DNA of 64,000 nucleotides, from assembly GCA_020637365.1 (NCBI GenBank), contig JACJWE010000001.1:62001-126000 (forward strand), in the 5' to 3' direction. The DNA is from Acidimicrobiia bacterium (GTDB taxonomy: Bacteria; Actinomycetota; Acidimicrobiia; IMCC26256; JAGNEX01). Under the pieces are notes generated by a model. It saw nothing but the letters and a program-made list of their open reading frames with translations, did not search any database and was not told the DNA's origin. This document shows, piece by piece, positions 44,857 to 53,552 of this stretch (its first letter is position 1; each line of letters begins with the position of its first letter). Position numbers and translations under genes: made by a program.

Positions 44857-45414
44857 GTGATTGACGAGGCGATGTTGGAAGCCGAAGATGCTATGGATTC
44901 GGCGTTGAACCACCTTCGTGACGAGTTCTCCCGAGTGCGCAGCGGTCGGGCTTCACCCGTCCTCGTCGAAAAAATCCCGGTTGACTACTACGGCTCAACG
45001 GTCCCGCTGCAACAGCTTGCTGGAGTCACCGCTCCAGAGGCCCGCGTGTTGCTCATCAACCCGTACGACAAGGGCGCACTGTCGGGGATCGAAAAGGCTA
45101 TTCAAACCTCCGATCTGGGGGTGACCCCCTCCAATGACGGTGCGATCATCCGTTTGAATTTCCCTCCGTTGACCGAAGAACGGCGCAGAGACCTGGTCAA
45201 GGTCGTCAAGAAGAGCGCCGAGCAGGGCCGGGTTTCGGTGCGCAACGCTCGGCGCTCGGCTCGACACACGCTCGAATCGGCTCAGAAGGACGGCGACATT
45301 TCTGAGGACGATTTGGTGCGGGCCGAAAAGGATCTCGATGCCCTGACCGACCGCTACGTCAAAGAGGTCGACAGCATCTTGGAGCGCAAAGAAGCCGAGC
45401 TGCTCGAGGTGTAG
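44857..45414 (+). CDS. frr: Ribosome recycling factor
   Basis: RRF splits post-termination ribosomes with EF-G. The 185-aa protein contains LNHLRDEFSRVRSGRASPVLVEKIPVDYYGS, LLINPYDKGALSGIEKAI and FPPLTEERRRDLVKVVKK, and ends in the typical helix. GTG 44857 follows AAAGGGAG. It is 43 bases after pyrH. Confidence 0.97.
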   Translation: MIDEAMLEAEDAMDSALNHLRDEFSRVRSGRASPVLVEKIPVDYYGSTVPLQQLAGVTAPEARVLLINPYDKGALSGIEKAIQTSDLGVTPSNDGAIIRLNFPPLTEERRRDLVKVVKKSAEQGRVSVRNARRSARHTLESAQKDGDISEDDLVRAEKDLDALTDRYVKEVDSILERKEAELLEV

Positions 45415-45522
45415 GTAGTCCCACGGCCTTCACGGCCTCGCGGCAGTCGACATTCCACCATCATGCCGTTGCCGAGGTCTAGCCTCGTGGACGGCGGGCA
45501 GCAACAACGTTTGGAGGACCGG

Positions 45523-47166
45523 GTGCCCAATTCGCGTAACGACGATTTTGGCGCGGTCGACGACGATGGCGAACCATCGGATTGGGATCTGAGTTTTCGG
45601 ATTGCTCCGACGAGAGACCCGTACTCACCGCCTGGCGACGACGCCGACTATGCCGGTTGGACCGCTGACCGCGACGCTGAGCAACGGTTGAGCGACGACG
45701 ACTCGACCCGCGCTTTTGATGCGTATCATGACCAGCGGGACTCCGACTCCTCAGCCTGGTACGAACAGGACGAGGGGCAGGCCGCCGATTCCGCCGTCTA
45801 CGGCGACCCAGAGGGGGCGGGGTTCTACGAAGGCGATTATCCAGACGATGGCGATGAGCGTTCACAGCGGGCGGGACGGTCAGGGTGGCGCAGCGATGAG
45901 TTTCCCGCTCCTGAAGATGGATCCGGCCGGTCGCTCCACGACACACACCCGCGTCGAGCAACCGATACCTGGGGAGGGTCAAGCGGCTACGCCGAGGATG
46001 ACTACCTCGATCGATCTCATACCGATCGCGGCTTGGAAGACCCGGAATATGGTGACCGCGGCTATGGCGACCGTGCCTCCGGCGCTCATGCAGATGCCGG
46101 ATACGCCGATGAGAGCTACGCCGGACGCGACGATGCTGAGGACCGATACCCGGTTGGAGATGCAGAGGCGGCACGCTCCCATGGACGAGCGCGTACGCCC
46201 CAGGGCCGCGACGCAAGCGCCCGTTCGACGCCCGGTCATAGCGATCGCTCCGGATGGTCAGAGGCCGCCCGCGAGCAGCAGCGCCCCACCACCGACCCGA
46301 CGAAAAAACCGGCGAAAAAGCGTCCAGCAGGGTCTGGTCGTCAACGCCAGGGATCAGGCGGTCGTGACCTGGGCATGGCAGCACTGGTCGGCGCCGCACT
46401 ACTGGTCTTAGGTTTGTTGGCGATGGAACTCGGTGCCGCTGCGACCACCGCGTTAATCATGGTCGTCGTCGGTCTCGGCAGTGCTGAGTTTTTCGCTGTC
46501 CTGCGCGAACGCGGCTACCGCCCAGCGACGTTGCTCGGCATCGCTGGATCGGTGGGTGTCGTGTTGGCCGCGTATCACCATGGCCCGCGCGCCATCGCGA
46601 TGCTGACCGTGCTGATGACGTTTTTTAGTTTCGCCTGGTACCTGTTCAAGGTCGAGGAGGCTCCGCCACTCACCAACGTCGCGTTTACGATGCTCGGCTT
46701 CTTGATGGTCGGCGTGTTCGGGTCCTACGGGGCCATGCTGGTCGTCTTACCCGACGGAATCGGCCGACTCGCTGGCACGGTCGCCTGTATCGTCGCCGCC
46801 GATGTTGGCGGCTACTTCGTCGGGCGCGCCATCGGGCGGGTGAAACTCGCGCCGGACGTGTCGCCGGGTAAGACCCTGGAAGGATTCCTCGGCGGTGTCG
46901 CAGCGTCGGTACTGGTTTCGGTGTTGCTGCTCGGGATGATCGCTCCGTGGGATGCCGATGTCATGGACCGCCTGCTCTTGGGGCTCGTTCTCGGCTGCAT
47001 CGGCCCACTTGGCGACCTGTCCGCGTCGATGGTGAAACGAGAGCTTGGCGTCAAAGACTTCGGTTCTTTGTTGCCCGAGCACGGCGGCATCCTCGATCGT
47101 TTCGATGCCATGCTGTTTGCACTGCCGGTGACGTACTACCTGTCGGTCGCGTTCATCCTGAACTAG
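45523..47166 (+). CDS. cdsA: Phosphatidate cytidylyltransferase with long disordered N-terminus
   Basis: CdsA makes CDP-diacylglycerol, the precursor of all phospholipids, in the membrane. The 547-aa protein is twice the usual length. Residues 1 to about 280 are hydrophilic and very rich in Asp, Arg, Ser, Gly and Tyr (for example YGDRGYGDRASGAHADAGY), then about 260 residues form the multi-helix enzyme, with SPGKTLEGFLGG and the signature GDLSASMVKRELGVKDFGSLLPEHGGILDRFDA. GTG 45523 has GGAGG five bases away; ATG 45463 is the alternative. A long polar extension occurs in other actinobacterial CdsA proteins but its role is unknown. Confidence 0.93.
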   Translation: MPNSRNDDFGAVDDDGEPSDWDLSFRIAPTRDPYSPPGDDADYAGWTADRDAEQRLSDDDSTRAFDAYHDQRDSDSSAWYEQDEGQAADSAVYGDPEGAGFYEGDYPDDGDERSQRAGRSGWRSDEFPAPEDGSGRSLHDTHPRRATDTWGGSSGYAEDDYLDRSHTDRGLEDPEYGDRGYGDRASGAHADAGYADESYAGRDDAEDRYPVGDAEAARSHGRARTPQGRDASARSTPGHSDRSGWSEAAREQQRPTTDPTKKPAKKRPAGSGRQRQGSGGRDLGMAALVGAALLVLGLLAMELGAAATTALIMVVVGLGSAEFFAVLRERGYRPATLLGIAGSVGVVLAAYHHGPRAIAMLTVLMTFFSFAWYLFKVEEAPPLTNVAFTMLGFLMVGVFGSYGAMLVVLPDGIGRLAGTVACIVAADVGGYFVGRAIGRVKLAPDVSPGKTLEGFLGGVAASVLVSVLLLGMIAPWDADVMDRLLLGLVLGCIGPLGDLSASMVKRELGVKDFGSLLPEHGGILDRFDAMLFALPVTYYLSVAFILN

Positions 47167-47409
47167 GTGTGACACCAGTCGCCTAGGTGGGTGGTGTTAA
47201 ACGTCGCCTAGTGTTTCAACCGTGAATTTCGGTGGCCATGTGCACGGGCGGTGCCCGATCCGTGCTGCGCCCATCTCGTGGAATGCGGCCGGGGTCGAAT
47301 CGCCGGCGGTAGTCGCCGGTTTGTTCGTCGACTCGCACCGAGGTCATCACGGCGCGGCTTTGAACGCGAATCGATCGGGTGATGGCCGGGTACGAGAGGA
47401 CGAGTAGCT

Positions 47410-48555
47410 ATGGGTGAACACAGCGAGCGGGTCGGGGTCGCCGTCCTCGGAAGTACGGGATCGGTCGGGACCCAAGCGCTCAATGTCATCGACGCGCACC
47501 GTGACCGCTTCCAGGTGGTGGCACTCGCTGCCGGAACCAACGGCGAACTCCTTCGCTCACAAGCCAGCGCCTTTGGTGTGTCCGATTCCCATGCTCGGGT
47601 CTGCGGCGACGACCCGGCGGCGCTCGGCGATCTGGCGTCGCTACCCGAAGCCGATGTCGTTATCAACGGAGTGGTCGGATTTGCAGGTCTGCCCGCAACG
47701 CTCGAAGCACTTCGTTCCGGCAAGCGGTTGGGACTCGCCAACAAGGAGAGCTTGATCGCAGCGGGTCCTGTGGTCAACGAGGCGCGCTCTTCAGGGGGTG
47801 GCGTGATCATCCCGGTCGATTCCGAGCACAGCGCCATCTTCCAGGCGCTGAGCGCTGGCCACGACACCGAACTGCGCCGAATCTTGTTGACGGCGAGCGG
47901 GGGACCATTTCGGGGACAGTCCTCTGACGAACTCGCCCAGGTATCGCGACAAGATGCGCTTGCGCATCCCACCTGGTCGATGGGTCCCAAGATCACGGTG
48001 GACAGTTCGACGCTCATGAACAAGGGCCTCGAGGTCATCGAAGCCTGTGAGCTGTTTCAGGTATCGCCCGACCGGGTCGAGGTGGTTGTGCATCCTCAGT
48101 CGATCATTCACTCGATGGTCGAGTTCGTCGACGGTACGACGATCGCTCAGCTCTCGCGTCCGGATATGCGCCTGCCGATCGCGTACGCGCTGTCATATCC
48201 TCACCGACTCGACGAGGCTCGTGGGGAACCCGCCCCACCGGCGGCAATCGATTGGCGACAGCTTGGGTCATTGTCGTTTGAGCCGCCCGATTTTGAAACG
48301 TTTCCGTGTTTGGCACTCGCGTTTGACGCTGCTCGCAGGGGCGGCACTGCACCCGCGGTTTTGAGCGCCGCAAATGAGATATCGGTCGAGGCATTTCTTG
48401 AAGACCGGCTCGCTTGGAGCGACATCGCTCGTGTCAACGCTTCTGTCCTCGACGACATTTCGTGGGCTCCGGCCGATAGCCTTGAAGCAGTACTCGTCGC
48501 GGACGGCGAAGCGCGGGCTATTGCCCGCGGCTATGTGACTCGGTCCGGGCGTTAG
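47410..48555 (+). CDS. dxr: 1-deoxy-D-xylulose 5-phosphate reductoisomerase
   Basis: Dxr converts DXP to methylerythritol phosphate with NADPH (MEP isoprenoid route). The 381-aa protein has VLGSTGSVGTQALNVI (NADPH loop), LANKESLIAAG, IIPVDSEHSAIFQAL (metal/substrate), TASGGPFRG, DALAHPTWSMGPKITVDSSTLMNKGLEVIEA and a C-terminal AANEISVEAFL. It is followed by rseP and ispG. Confidence 0.97.
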   Translation: MGEHSERVGVAVLGSTGSVGTQALNVIDAHRDRFQVVALAAGTNGELLRSQASAFGVSDSHARVCGDDPAALGDLASLPEADVVINGVVGFAGLPATLEALRSGKRLGLANKESLIAAGPVVNEARSSGGGVIIPVDSEHSAIFQALSAGHDTELRRILLTASGGPFRGQSSDELAQVSRQDALAHPTWSMGPKITVDSSTLMNKGLEVIEACELFQVSPDRVEVVVHPQSIIHSMVEFVDGTTIAQLSRPDMRLPIAYALSYPHRLDEARGEPAPPAAIDWRQLGSLSFEPPDFETFPCLALAFDAARRGGTAPAVLSAANEISVEAFLEDRLAWSDIARVNASVLDDISWAPADSLEAVLVADGEARAIARGYVTRSGR

Positions 48556-48574
48556 AGCTTCTGCGAGGTTTGTT

Positions 48575-49708
48575 GTGCAGTATGTGCTGGCGGTGACCCT
48601 GTTCTTTGGGGTCATGATCTTCCTTCACGAACTCGGGCATTACGTCACCGCCCGGGCGACGGGAATGAAGGTCAGTGAATTTTTCGTTGGCTTTGGCCCT
48701 AGGTTGTGGTCCTTCCGACGAGGCGAAACCGAATACGGCATCAAGTGGTTTCCGGTCGGTGGTTATGTCCGCATTCTCGGCATGACCACATTGGATGAGG
48801 TTGACCCATCCGAAGAAGATCGGACCTATCGCTCGAAGTCCCTCGGTGCCAAGGTGCTGGTGATCACCGCTGGATCGATGGTCCACTTCACCTTGGCGTT
48901 CATCGCAGCGTTCTTGTTGCTGTTCTCCGCTGGTCGTGTGACCGGCGTCATACCGGTACCAGCACAGATCGTGGAGGGTTCCGCCGCCCAAGCAGCGGGG
49001 CTGCAGGTCGGGGACGAAATCGTCGCGATCGATGGCAATCCGGTCACCGAATGGAGCGATGTCACCGATGTGGTGAAGGCCTCCGTCGATGAACCGGTCG
49101 ATCTCGAGGTGGACCGGGATGGGCAACTGATCGATCTCACCGCGGTACCGACCCCCCACGTCGATGATCCCAGCACGGGTTTTCTCGGCGTCGCTCCCAC
49201 CCTCGAAAAGGAGGATCTCGGCGTCATTTCATCGTTTGGTGAAGCGATCCGCCTGGTTCCGCGCTCGATGGGTGAGGCGGTGACGTCAATCACCGATATC
49301 TTCTCGCCGCGCGGCTTGTGGCGGCAGGCATCCCTGACCGCCGACGCCGTTTCCGGTAGCGCCGAGGTGGACGATCCCGCCAATACCCAGCGTCCGATCT
49401 CGCCGGTTGGGGTGGCCCGAGTCGGCGCGCAGGCGATCGATTCAGGTTGGCAAGACCTGCTGGCCCTGTGGTTTGGGTTCAACATTTTCGTCGGTGTCTT
49501 CAACCTCGTCCCACTGCTGCCATTCGACGGAGGCCACCTGGCCATTGCGCTGTACGAAGCGGTGGCTTCGAAGCTTCGTGGTCGCAAGGTGACGGTCGAT
49601 ATCGTCAAGTTGATGCCCATTACGGTCGGCGTCGTATCGGTTTTGGGACTGCTGCTCGTTTCGGCATTCCTGCTCGATGTGTACAACCCAATCCAGGATC
49701 CCTTCTAA
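48575..49708 (+). CDS. rseP: RseP-type site-2 zinc metalloprotease
   Basis: RseP cleaves membrane-embedded substrates (such as anti-sigma factors) within the membrane. The 377-aa protein has FLHELGHYVTARATGMKV (HExxH zinc motif, about residue 18), a PDZ domain (about residues 130-210, with AAQAAGLQVGDEIVAIDGNPV), and a late NLVPLLPFDGGHLAIALYE motif supplying the third ligand. GTG 48575 follows GAGG. The gene directly abuts ispG. Confidence 0.95.
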   Translation: MQYVLAVTLFFGVMIFLHELGHYVTARATGMKVSEFFVGFGPRLWSFRRGETEYGIKWFPVGGYVRILGMTTLDEVDPSEEDRTYRSKSLGAKVLVITAGSMVHFTLAFIAAFLLLFSAGRVTGVIPVPAQIVEGSAAQAAGLQVGDEIVAIDGNPVTEWSDVTDVVKASVDEPVDLEVDRDGQLIDLTAVPTPHVDDPSTGFLGVAPTLEKEDLGVISSFGEAIRLVPRSMGEAVTSITDIFSPRGLWRQASLTADAVSGSAEVDDPANTQRPISPVGVARVGAQAIDSGWQDLLALWFGFNIFVGVFNLVPLLPFDGGHLAIALYEAVASKLRGRKVTVDIVKLMPITVGVVSVLGLLLVSAFLLDVYNPIQDPF

Positions 49709-50938
49709 ATGGCGGCTGCAACGGTGATCAAACGTCGGCAAACCCGGCAGGTACAGGTCGGGTCGGTTCTCGTCGGTGGTGGAGCCCCGGTTTCGGTTCA
49801 ATCGATGACGACGACCAAGACCGCCGATGTCGACGCCACATTGGCGCAGATCTATGCGCTCGCTGGCGCCGGTGTCGACATCGTTCGGTGCACATGCAAC
49901 GACATCGACGCGGCTCGAGGACTCGCCCAGATCGTTCCGCGGTCGCCCGTCCCGATCGTCGCCGATATCCACTTCCAGTACCGTCTGGCTCTCGCTGCGC
50001 TTGAAGCCGGTGTGGATGCCCTGCGCCTCAACCCGGGCAACATCAGAAAGCCCGAACACATCAGAGCGGTTGCGTCCGCGGCACGCGAGCGCGGTGTACC
50101 GATCCGAATCGGTGTCAACGGCGGTTCGCTCGACCCCGATATCGCCGATCGATTTGGTGGCGTCACCCCCGAGGCACTTGTCGCATCGGCCCTACAAGAG
50201 CTTGCCTATTTTGACGAGGTCGGTTTTGAAGACGTCAAGATTTCGGTGAAGGCGTCGAACGTTCCGCTGATGATCGAGGCGTACCGGTTGTTGTCGACCC
50301 GCACCGATCATCCGCTCCACCTCGGTGTGACCGAGGCGGGTCCGCTGCCAGCTGGGCTGATCAAGTCGGTGGCAGGGATCGGAACCCTGCTGGCCGAAGG
50401 CATTGGCGACACCATTCGTCTCTCTCTGACGGCCGATCCCGTCGAAGAGGCCAAAGCAGGACGGCAACTCCTCGAGATTCTCGGCCTGAGAGAACGCAAG
50501 TCCGTCGACCTCATCAGCTGTCCAAGCTGCGGGCGAGCCGAAGTCGACGTCATCGCCGTGGCGTCACAGGCCCAAGACGCACTCGCAGCCCGTGAGATTC
50601 CTCTACAGGTCGCGGTTATGGGGTGTGTGGTTAACGGTCCTGGTGAAGCACGCGACGCCGATCTGGGGATCGCAGCGGGCCGCTCGAAGGGCCACCTCTT
50701 TGTCAGAGGCCAGGTGGTGCGAGTCGTCGATGAGGCCCAGATGGTCGATGCGTTGGTACAGGAGGCCGAGGCGATTATGGCCGAAGGTATCGAGGCCCGC
50801 CTCGCCGCGGCCGATGCCGGGGCCGCTGCTGCGGCTGAGGCCGACCGTGCAGCGATGCTCGACGACAAGGGACTCGACGCCAACAACGTCGAGATGGTCA
50901 TAAAGCGGATCGAGGCGGGCGCTGGTGGCGCGTCCTAA
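49709..50938 (+). CDS. ispG: 4-hydroxy-3-methylbut-2-enyl diphosphate synthase
   Basis: IspG is a [4Fe-4S] enzyme converting MEcPP to HMBPP in the MEP pathway. The 409-aa protein has VQSMTTTKTADVDATLAQI, CTCNDIDAARG, VADIHFQYRLAL, RLNPGNI, and the cluster ligands in ISCPSCGRAEVD and MGCVVNGPGEARDAD. Its ATG directly follows the rseP stop. A C-terminal Ala-rich extension (about 40 residues) is longer than in E. coli. Confidence 0.96.
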   Translation: MAAATVIKRRQTRQVQVGSVLVGGGAPVSVQSMTTTKTADVDATLAQIYALAGAGVDIVRCTCNDIDAARGLAQIVPRSPVPIVADIHFQYRLALAALEAGVDALRLNPGNIRKPEHIRAVASAARERGVPIRIGVNGGSLDPDIADRFGGVTPEALVASALQELAYFDEVGFEDVKISVKASNVPLMIEAYRLLSTRTDHPLHLGVTEAGPLPAGLIKSVAGIGTLLAEGIGDTIRLSLTADPVEEAKAGRQLLEILGLRERKSVDLISCPSCGRAEVDVIAVASQAQDALAAREIPLQVAVMGCVVNGPGEARDADLGIAAGRSKGHLFVRGQVVRVVDEAQMVDALVQEAEAIMAEGIEARLAAADAGAAAAAEADRAAMLDDKGLDANNVEMVIKRIEAGAGGAS

Positions 50939-51111
50939 CACGTGCAGCGAAGCTCGGCGGCGCCGTTGGATCGTCGTCCACAGGTGGGGCGGCGCGCCAA
51001 CGCAAGATTTGACAACCGTGCTACCTTTACCGAGTCCTTAGCCGTTAGGTCGGCTGTGGACTACCGACGTTGGTGGTCGCCAAAATGGTGATTGCCCCGG
51101 TGGCATCCCGG

Positions 51112-51139
51112 AAACGTGGGCCCTGGCCCACGTTTTTTT
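51112..51139 (+). terminator. Intrinsic terminator in the rimP leader
   Basis: AAACGTGGGCC (51112-51122) pairs with GGCCCACGTTT (51125-51135), followed by TTTTTTT (51133-51139). It lies 68 bases before the rimP ATG and 174 after ispG, so it may end ispG transcription or attenuate a leader started near TTGACA at 51009. The stem also reads on the minus strand but without a T run there. Confidence 0.85.
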
Positions 51140-51207
51140 GTGTATGCGTCGAGAACGTTGGGAGTGATTGATATGACGACATCACGACCGAGAGAGGAGG
51201 TGCGGCG

Positions 51208-51720
51208 ATGAGCGATACGCGAGACCAGATCGTTGCGCTCGTGCTTCCAGTTCTGGAACCTCTCGACGTGGAGCTGTACGACGTCGAAGTTTCGACGGGC
51301 AGCGCCGCGAAGGTACTTCGGATCCTTCTCGACGCTCCCGGCGGTGTCTCGCTCGACGCGATCACCGACGTGACCTATCTCGTTTCGCCGCTCCTCGACG
51401 ATGCTGACCTCATTCGCGGCCGATACACCCTGGAAGTGTCGAGCCCAGGGCTCGAACGTCCGCTTCGACTTCCCGAACATTTCGACGGAGCACTCGGGCA
51501 ACGGGTTGCTGTCAAGCTGTTTAGTCCGCTCGATGGACAGCGACGACTTACCGGTGAACTCGCGGCTCGACATGACAACACCATCGTGTTGCAAACAGAG
51601 GACGGCGAACGTGAGGTGGCGCTGGAGGACGTCTCCTCCGCGCGAACAGTTTTTGAATGGAAGAAGCCTGCTCCACCGAAAGGTGGCCGCAAGCGCCGTG
51701 CAGGGTCGGAGACCGCGTGA
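51208..51720 (+). CDS. rimP: Ribosome maturation factor RimP
   Basis: RimP is needed for 30S subunit maturation. The 170-aa protein has LPVLEPLDVELYDVEVSTGSAAKVLRILLDAPGGVSLD, YTLEVSSPGLERPLRLPEHF (the family signature) and a C-terminal SH3-like barrel (TGELAARHDNTIVLQTEDGE). GAGAGGAGG precedes the ATG. It is 37 bases upstream of nusA. Confidence 0.95.
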   Translation: MSDTRDQIVALVLPVLEPLDVELYDVEVSTGSAAKVLRILLDAPGGVSLDAITDVTYLVSPLLDDADLIRGRYTLEVSSPGLERPLRLPEHFDGALGQRVAVKLFSPLDGQRRLTGELAARHDNTIVLQTEDGEREVALEDVSSARTVFEWKKPAPPKGGRKRRAGSETA

Positions 51721-51757
51721 GCTGGTCCCGTCCGACCCAGGGTAGGAAGCAACAGTC

Positions 51758-53119
51758 ATGAATCATGAACTCATTGAGGCGCTTCGCACGATCGAACGCG
51801 AAAAGGGCATTTCCTTTGAGACCCTGTTAGAGGCGCTCGCCAACGCGCTCGTTACCGCTTACAAGAAGCTGCCGAGTTCGGCCGAAGAAGCCGTGGTTGA
51901 AATCGATATTGAAAGCGGCGAGATGGCGGTTTACGCCCAAGAATTCGACGAAGAGGGCAACCTCGTTCGCGAATGGGATGACACGCCAAAGGACTTTGGC
52001 CGGATCGCTGCGATGACCGCAAAACAGGTGATTCTGCAGCGCATTCGCGAGGCCGAACGCGACATGAAGTACGAGGAGTACGCCGGTCGTGAGGGTGACA
52101 TCGTCACGGGCATCATCCAGCAGACCGATCAGCGCTACACCCTCATCGACCTCGGACGCGTCGAAGCGCTGCTGCCGTTACCCGAACAGGTTCCCTCGGA
52201 ACACTACGAACACGGTGCACGTCTCAAGGCCTACATCGTCGAGGTCCGCCGGACCAATAAGGGTCCGCAGATCGTCGTTTCCCGAACCCACCCAGGCCTC
52301 GTCAAGCGGCTGTTTGAACTCGAAGTGCCCGAAATCGCCGAGAACGTCGTGCAGATCAAGGCTCTTGCTCGCGAACCCGGACACCGAACCAAGATCGCTG
52401 TTGCATCGACCGACGAAAACGTCGACCCGGTCGGCGCATGTGTCGGCGCACGCGGCTCGCGTGTGCGGCTCGTGGTCAACGAATTGCGGGGCGAGAAGGT
52501 CGACATCGTCCCGTTCAGTGACGACCCGCACGAGTTTGTCGCCAAAGCGTTGTCGCCAGCCAAGGTGCGCGAGGTCCGAATTCACGAAGCGTATGCAACC
52601 GCGGAGGTGATCGTCCCTGACTATCAGCTCTCTTTGGCGATTGGTAAAGAGGGCCAGAACGCTCGACTCGCGGCCCGTCTGACCGGATGGCGCATCGACA
52701 TCAAGTCAGAGACTCAGCTCGCTGAACAAGAGGCCAACGCAGGACAGGGCGAATGGGCCGAAGGCAGCTGGGTCGAGAACGACGAGGGTGAACTCGTCTG
52801 GATCCCGGCCGGTGGCGGCGCCGAGATCTCCGCGTCCGACGCGGGCTACGACGATGTAGCTGGCTTTGAAAGCGACGGCACAGCCGATGCCTCGCCAGAC
52901 GCTGCAGAGTTGGCCGCCGACGATAGCGATGCCGAAGCTGGAGCGGTCCATGACGACAGCGAAGCCAGCTCAGAAGGCGTCGAGACACCCCAGAGCAATG
53001 ATTCCGGGGGGTCAGAAACGGCGGAATCGAAGCAATCCTCAGAAGAAGAAAGCGACGATGGCGAGTCGGACCAAGACGCAGAGGATTCAGAGTCAGAAGC
53101 GGACGGAGAAGAAGAGTAG
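51758..53119 (+). CDS. nusA: Transcription termination/antitermination factor NusA
   Basis: NusA binds RNA polymerase and RNA to influence pausing, termination and rRNA antitermination. The 453-aa protein has the N-terminal domain (LIEALRTIEREKGISFETLLEALANALVTAYKK), an S1 domain (about 105-180, GDIVTGIIQQTDQRYTLIDLG), then two KH domains with GACVGARGSRVRLVVNEL and LAIGKEGQNARLAARLTGW. The C-terminal ~90 residues are Asp/Glu/Ser-rich low complexity, ending SEADGEEE. It leads into ylxR-infB. Confidence 0.96.
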   Translation: MNHELIEALRTIEREKGISFETLLEALANALVTAYKKLPSSAEEAVVEIDIESGEMAVYAQEFDEEGNLVREWDDTPKDFGRIAAMTAKQVILQRIREAERDMKYEEYAGREGDIVTGIIQQTDQRYTLIDLGRVEALLPLPEQVPSEHYEHGARLKAYIVEVRRTNKGPQIVVSRTHPGLVKRLFELEVPEIAENVVQIKALAREPGHRTKIAVASTDENVDPVGACVGARGSRVRLVVNELRGEKVDIVPFSDDPHEFVAKALSPAKVREVRIHEAYATAEVIVPDYQLSLAIGKEGQNARLAARLTGWRIDIKSETQLAEQEANAGQGEWAEGSWVENDEGELVWIPAGGGAEISASDAGYDDVAGFESDGTADASPDAAELAADDSDAEAGAVHDDSEASSEGVETPQSNDSGGSETAESKQSSEEESDDGESDQDAEDSESEADGEEE

Positions 53120-53183
53120 CGCCACTGACCAGCACGCCCGACGAGCCGAGATTCAGTCGCGGCTCGCCCTCAGTGCTACAAAT

Positions 53184-53549
53184 GTGGCAAACAAATACGC
53201 CGAATCGGCTGATCCGCTAGCCGATTCGGGGAACACGTTGGGAAACGCTCACCTTCCGCAGCGCACCTGTATCGGATGTCGAACCCGACGCCCAGTTGGC
53301 GATCTCACGAGAATTTCGTGGAGCGACACATCGGGGCTCGGGTTCGGTCGCGCGGCACAGGGCAGGGGAGCGTGGCTATGCGACGGCAGCGAGGAATGCC
53401 TCGCCGCAGCCCTCGCACGCCGAGCGTTTCCCAGGGCGTTCCGACGTTCATTGGATGATTCGGTGCTGACCCGCATTGCCTTCTCGATGGGGAAGGACGC
53501 GGGTTTGGCAATCGGAGATCCTGCACGCGCATACGACAATCGGAGTTAG
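53184..53549 (+). CDS. YlxR/DUF448 family protein
   Basis: The ~121-aa protein contains the DUF448 core: LPQRTCIGCRTRRPVGDLTRI, GLGFGRAAQGRGAWLCDGSEECLAAALARRAFPRAFRRSL. YlxR proteins are found in the nusA-infB operon and have been linked to RNA binding and RNase P regulation. Start is uncertain: GTG 53184, or TTG 53238 after GGGGA. It ends 3 bases before infB. Confidence 0.85.
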   Translation: MANKYAESADPLADSGNTLGNAHLPQRTCIGCRTRRPVGDLTRISWSDTSGLGFGRAAQGRGAWLCDGSEECLAAALARRAFPRAFRRSLDDSVLTRIAFSMGKDAGLAIGDPARAYDNRS

Positions 53550-53552
53550 GGC

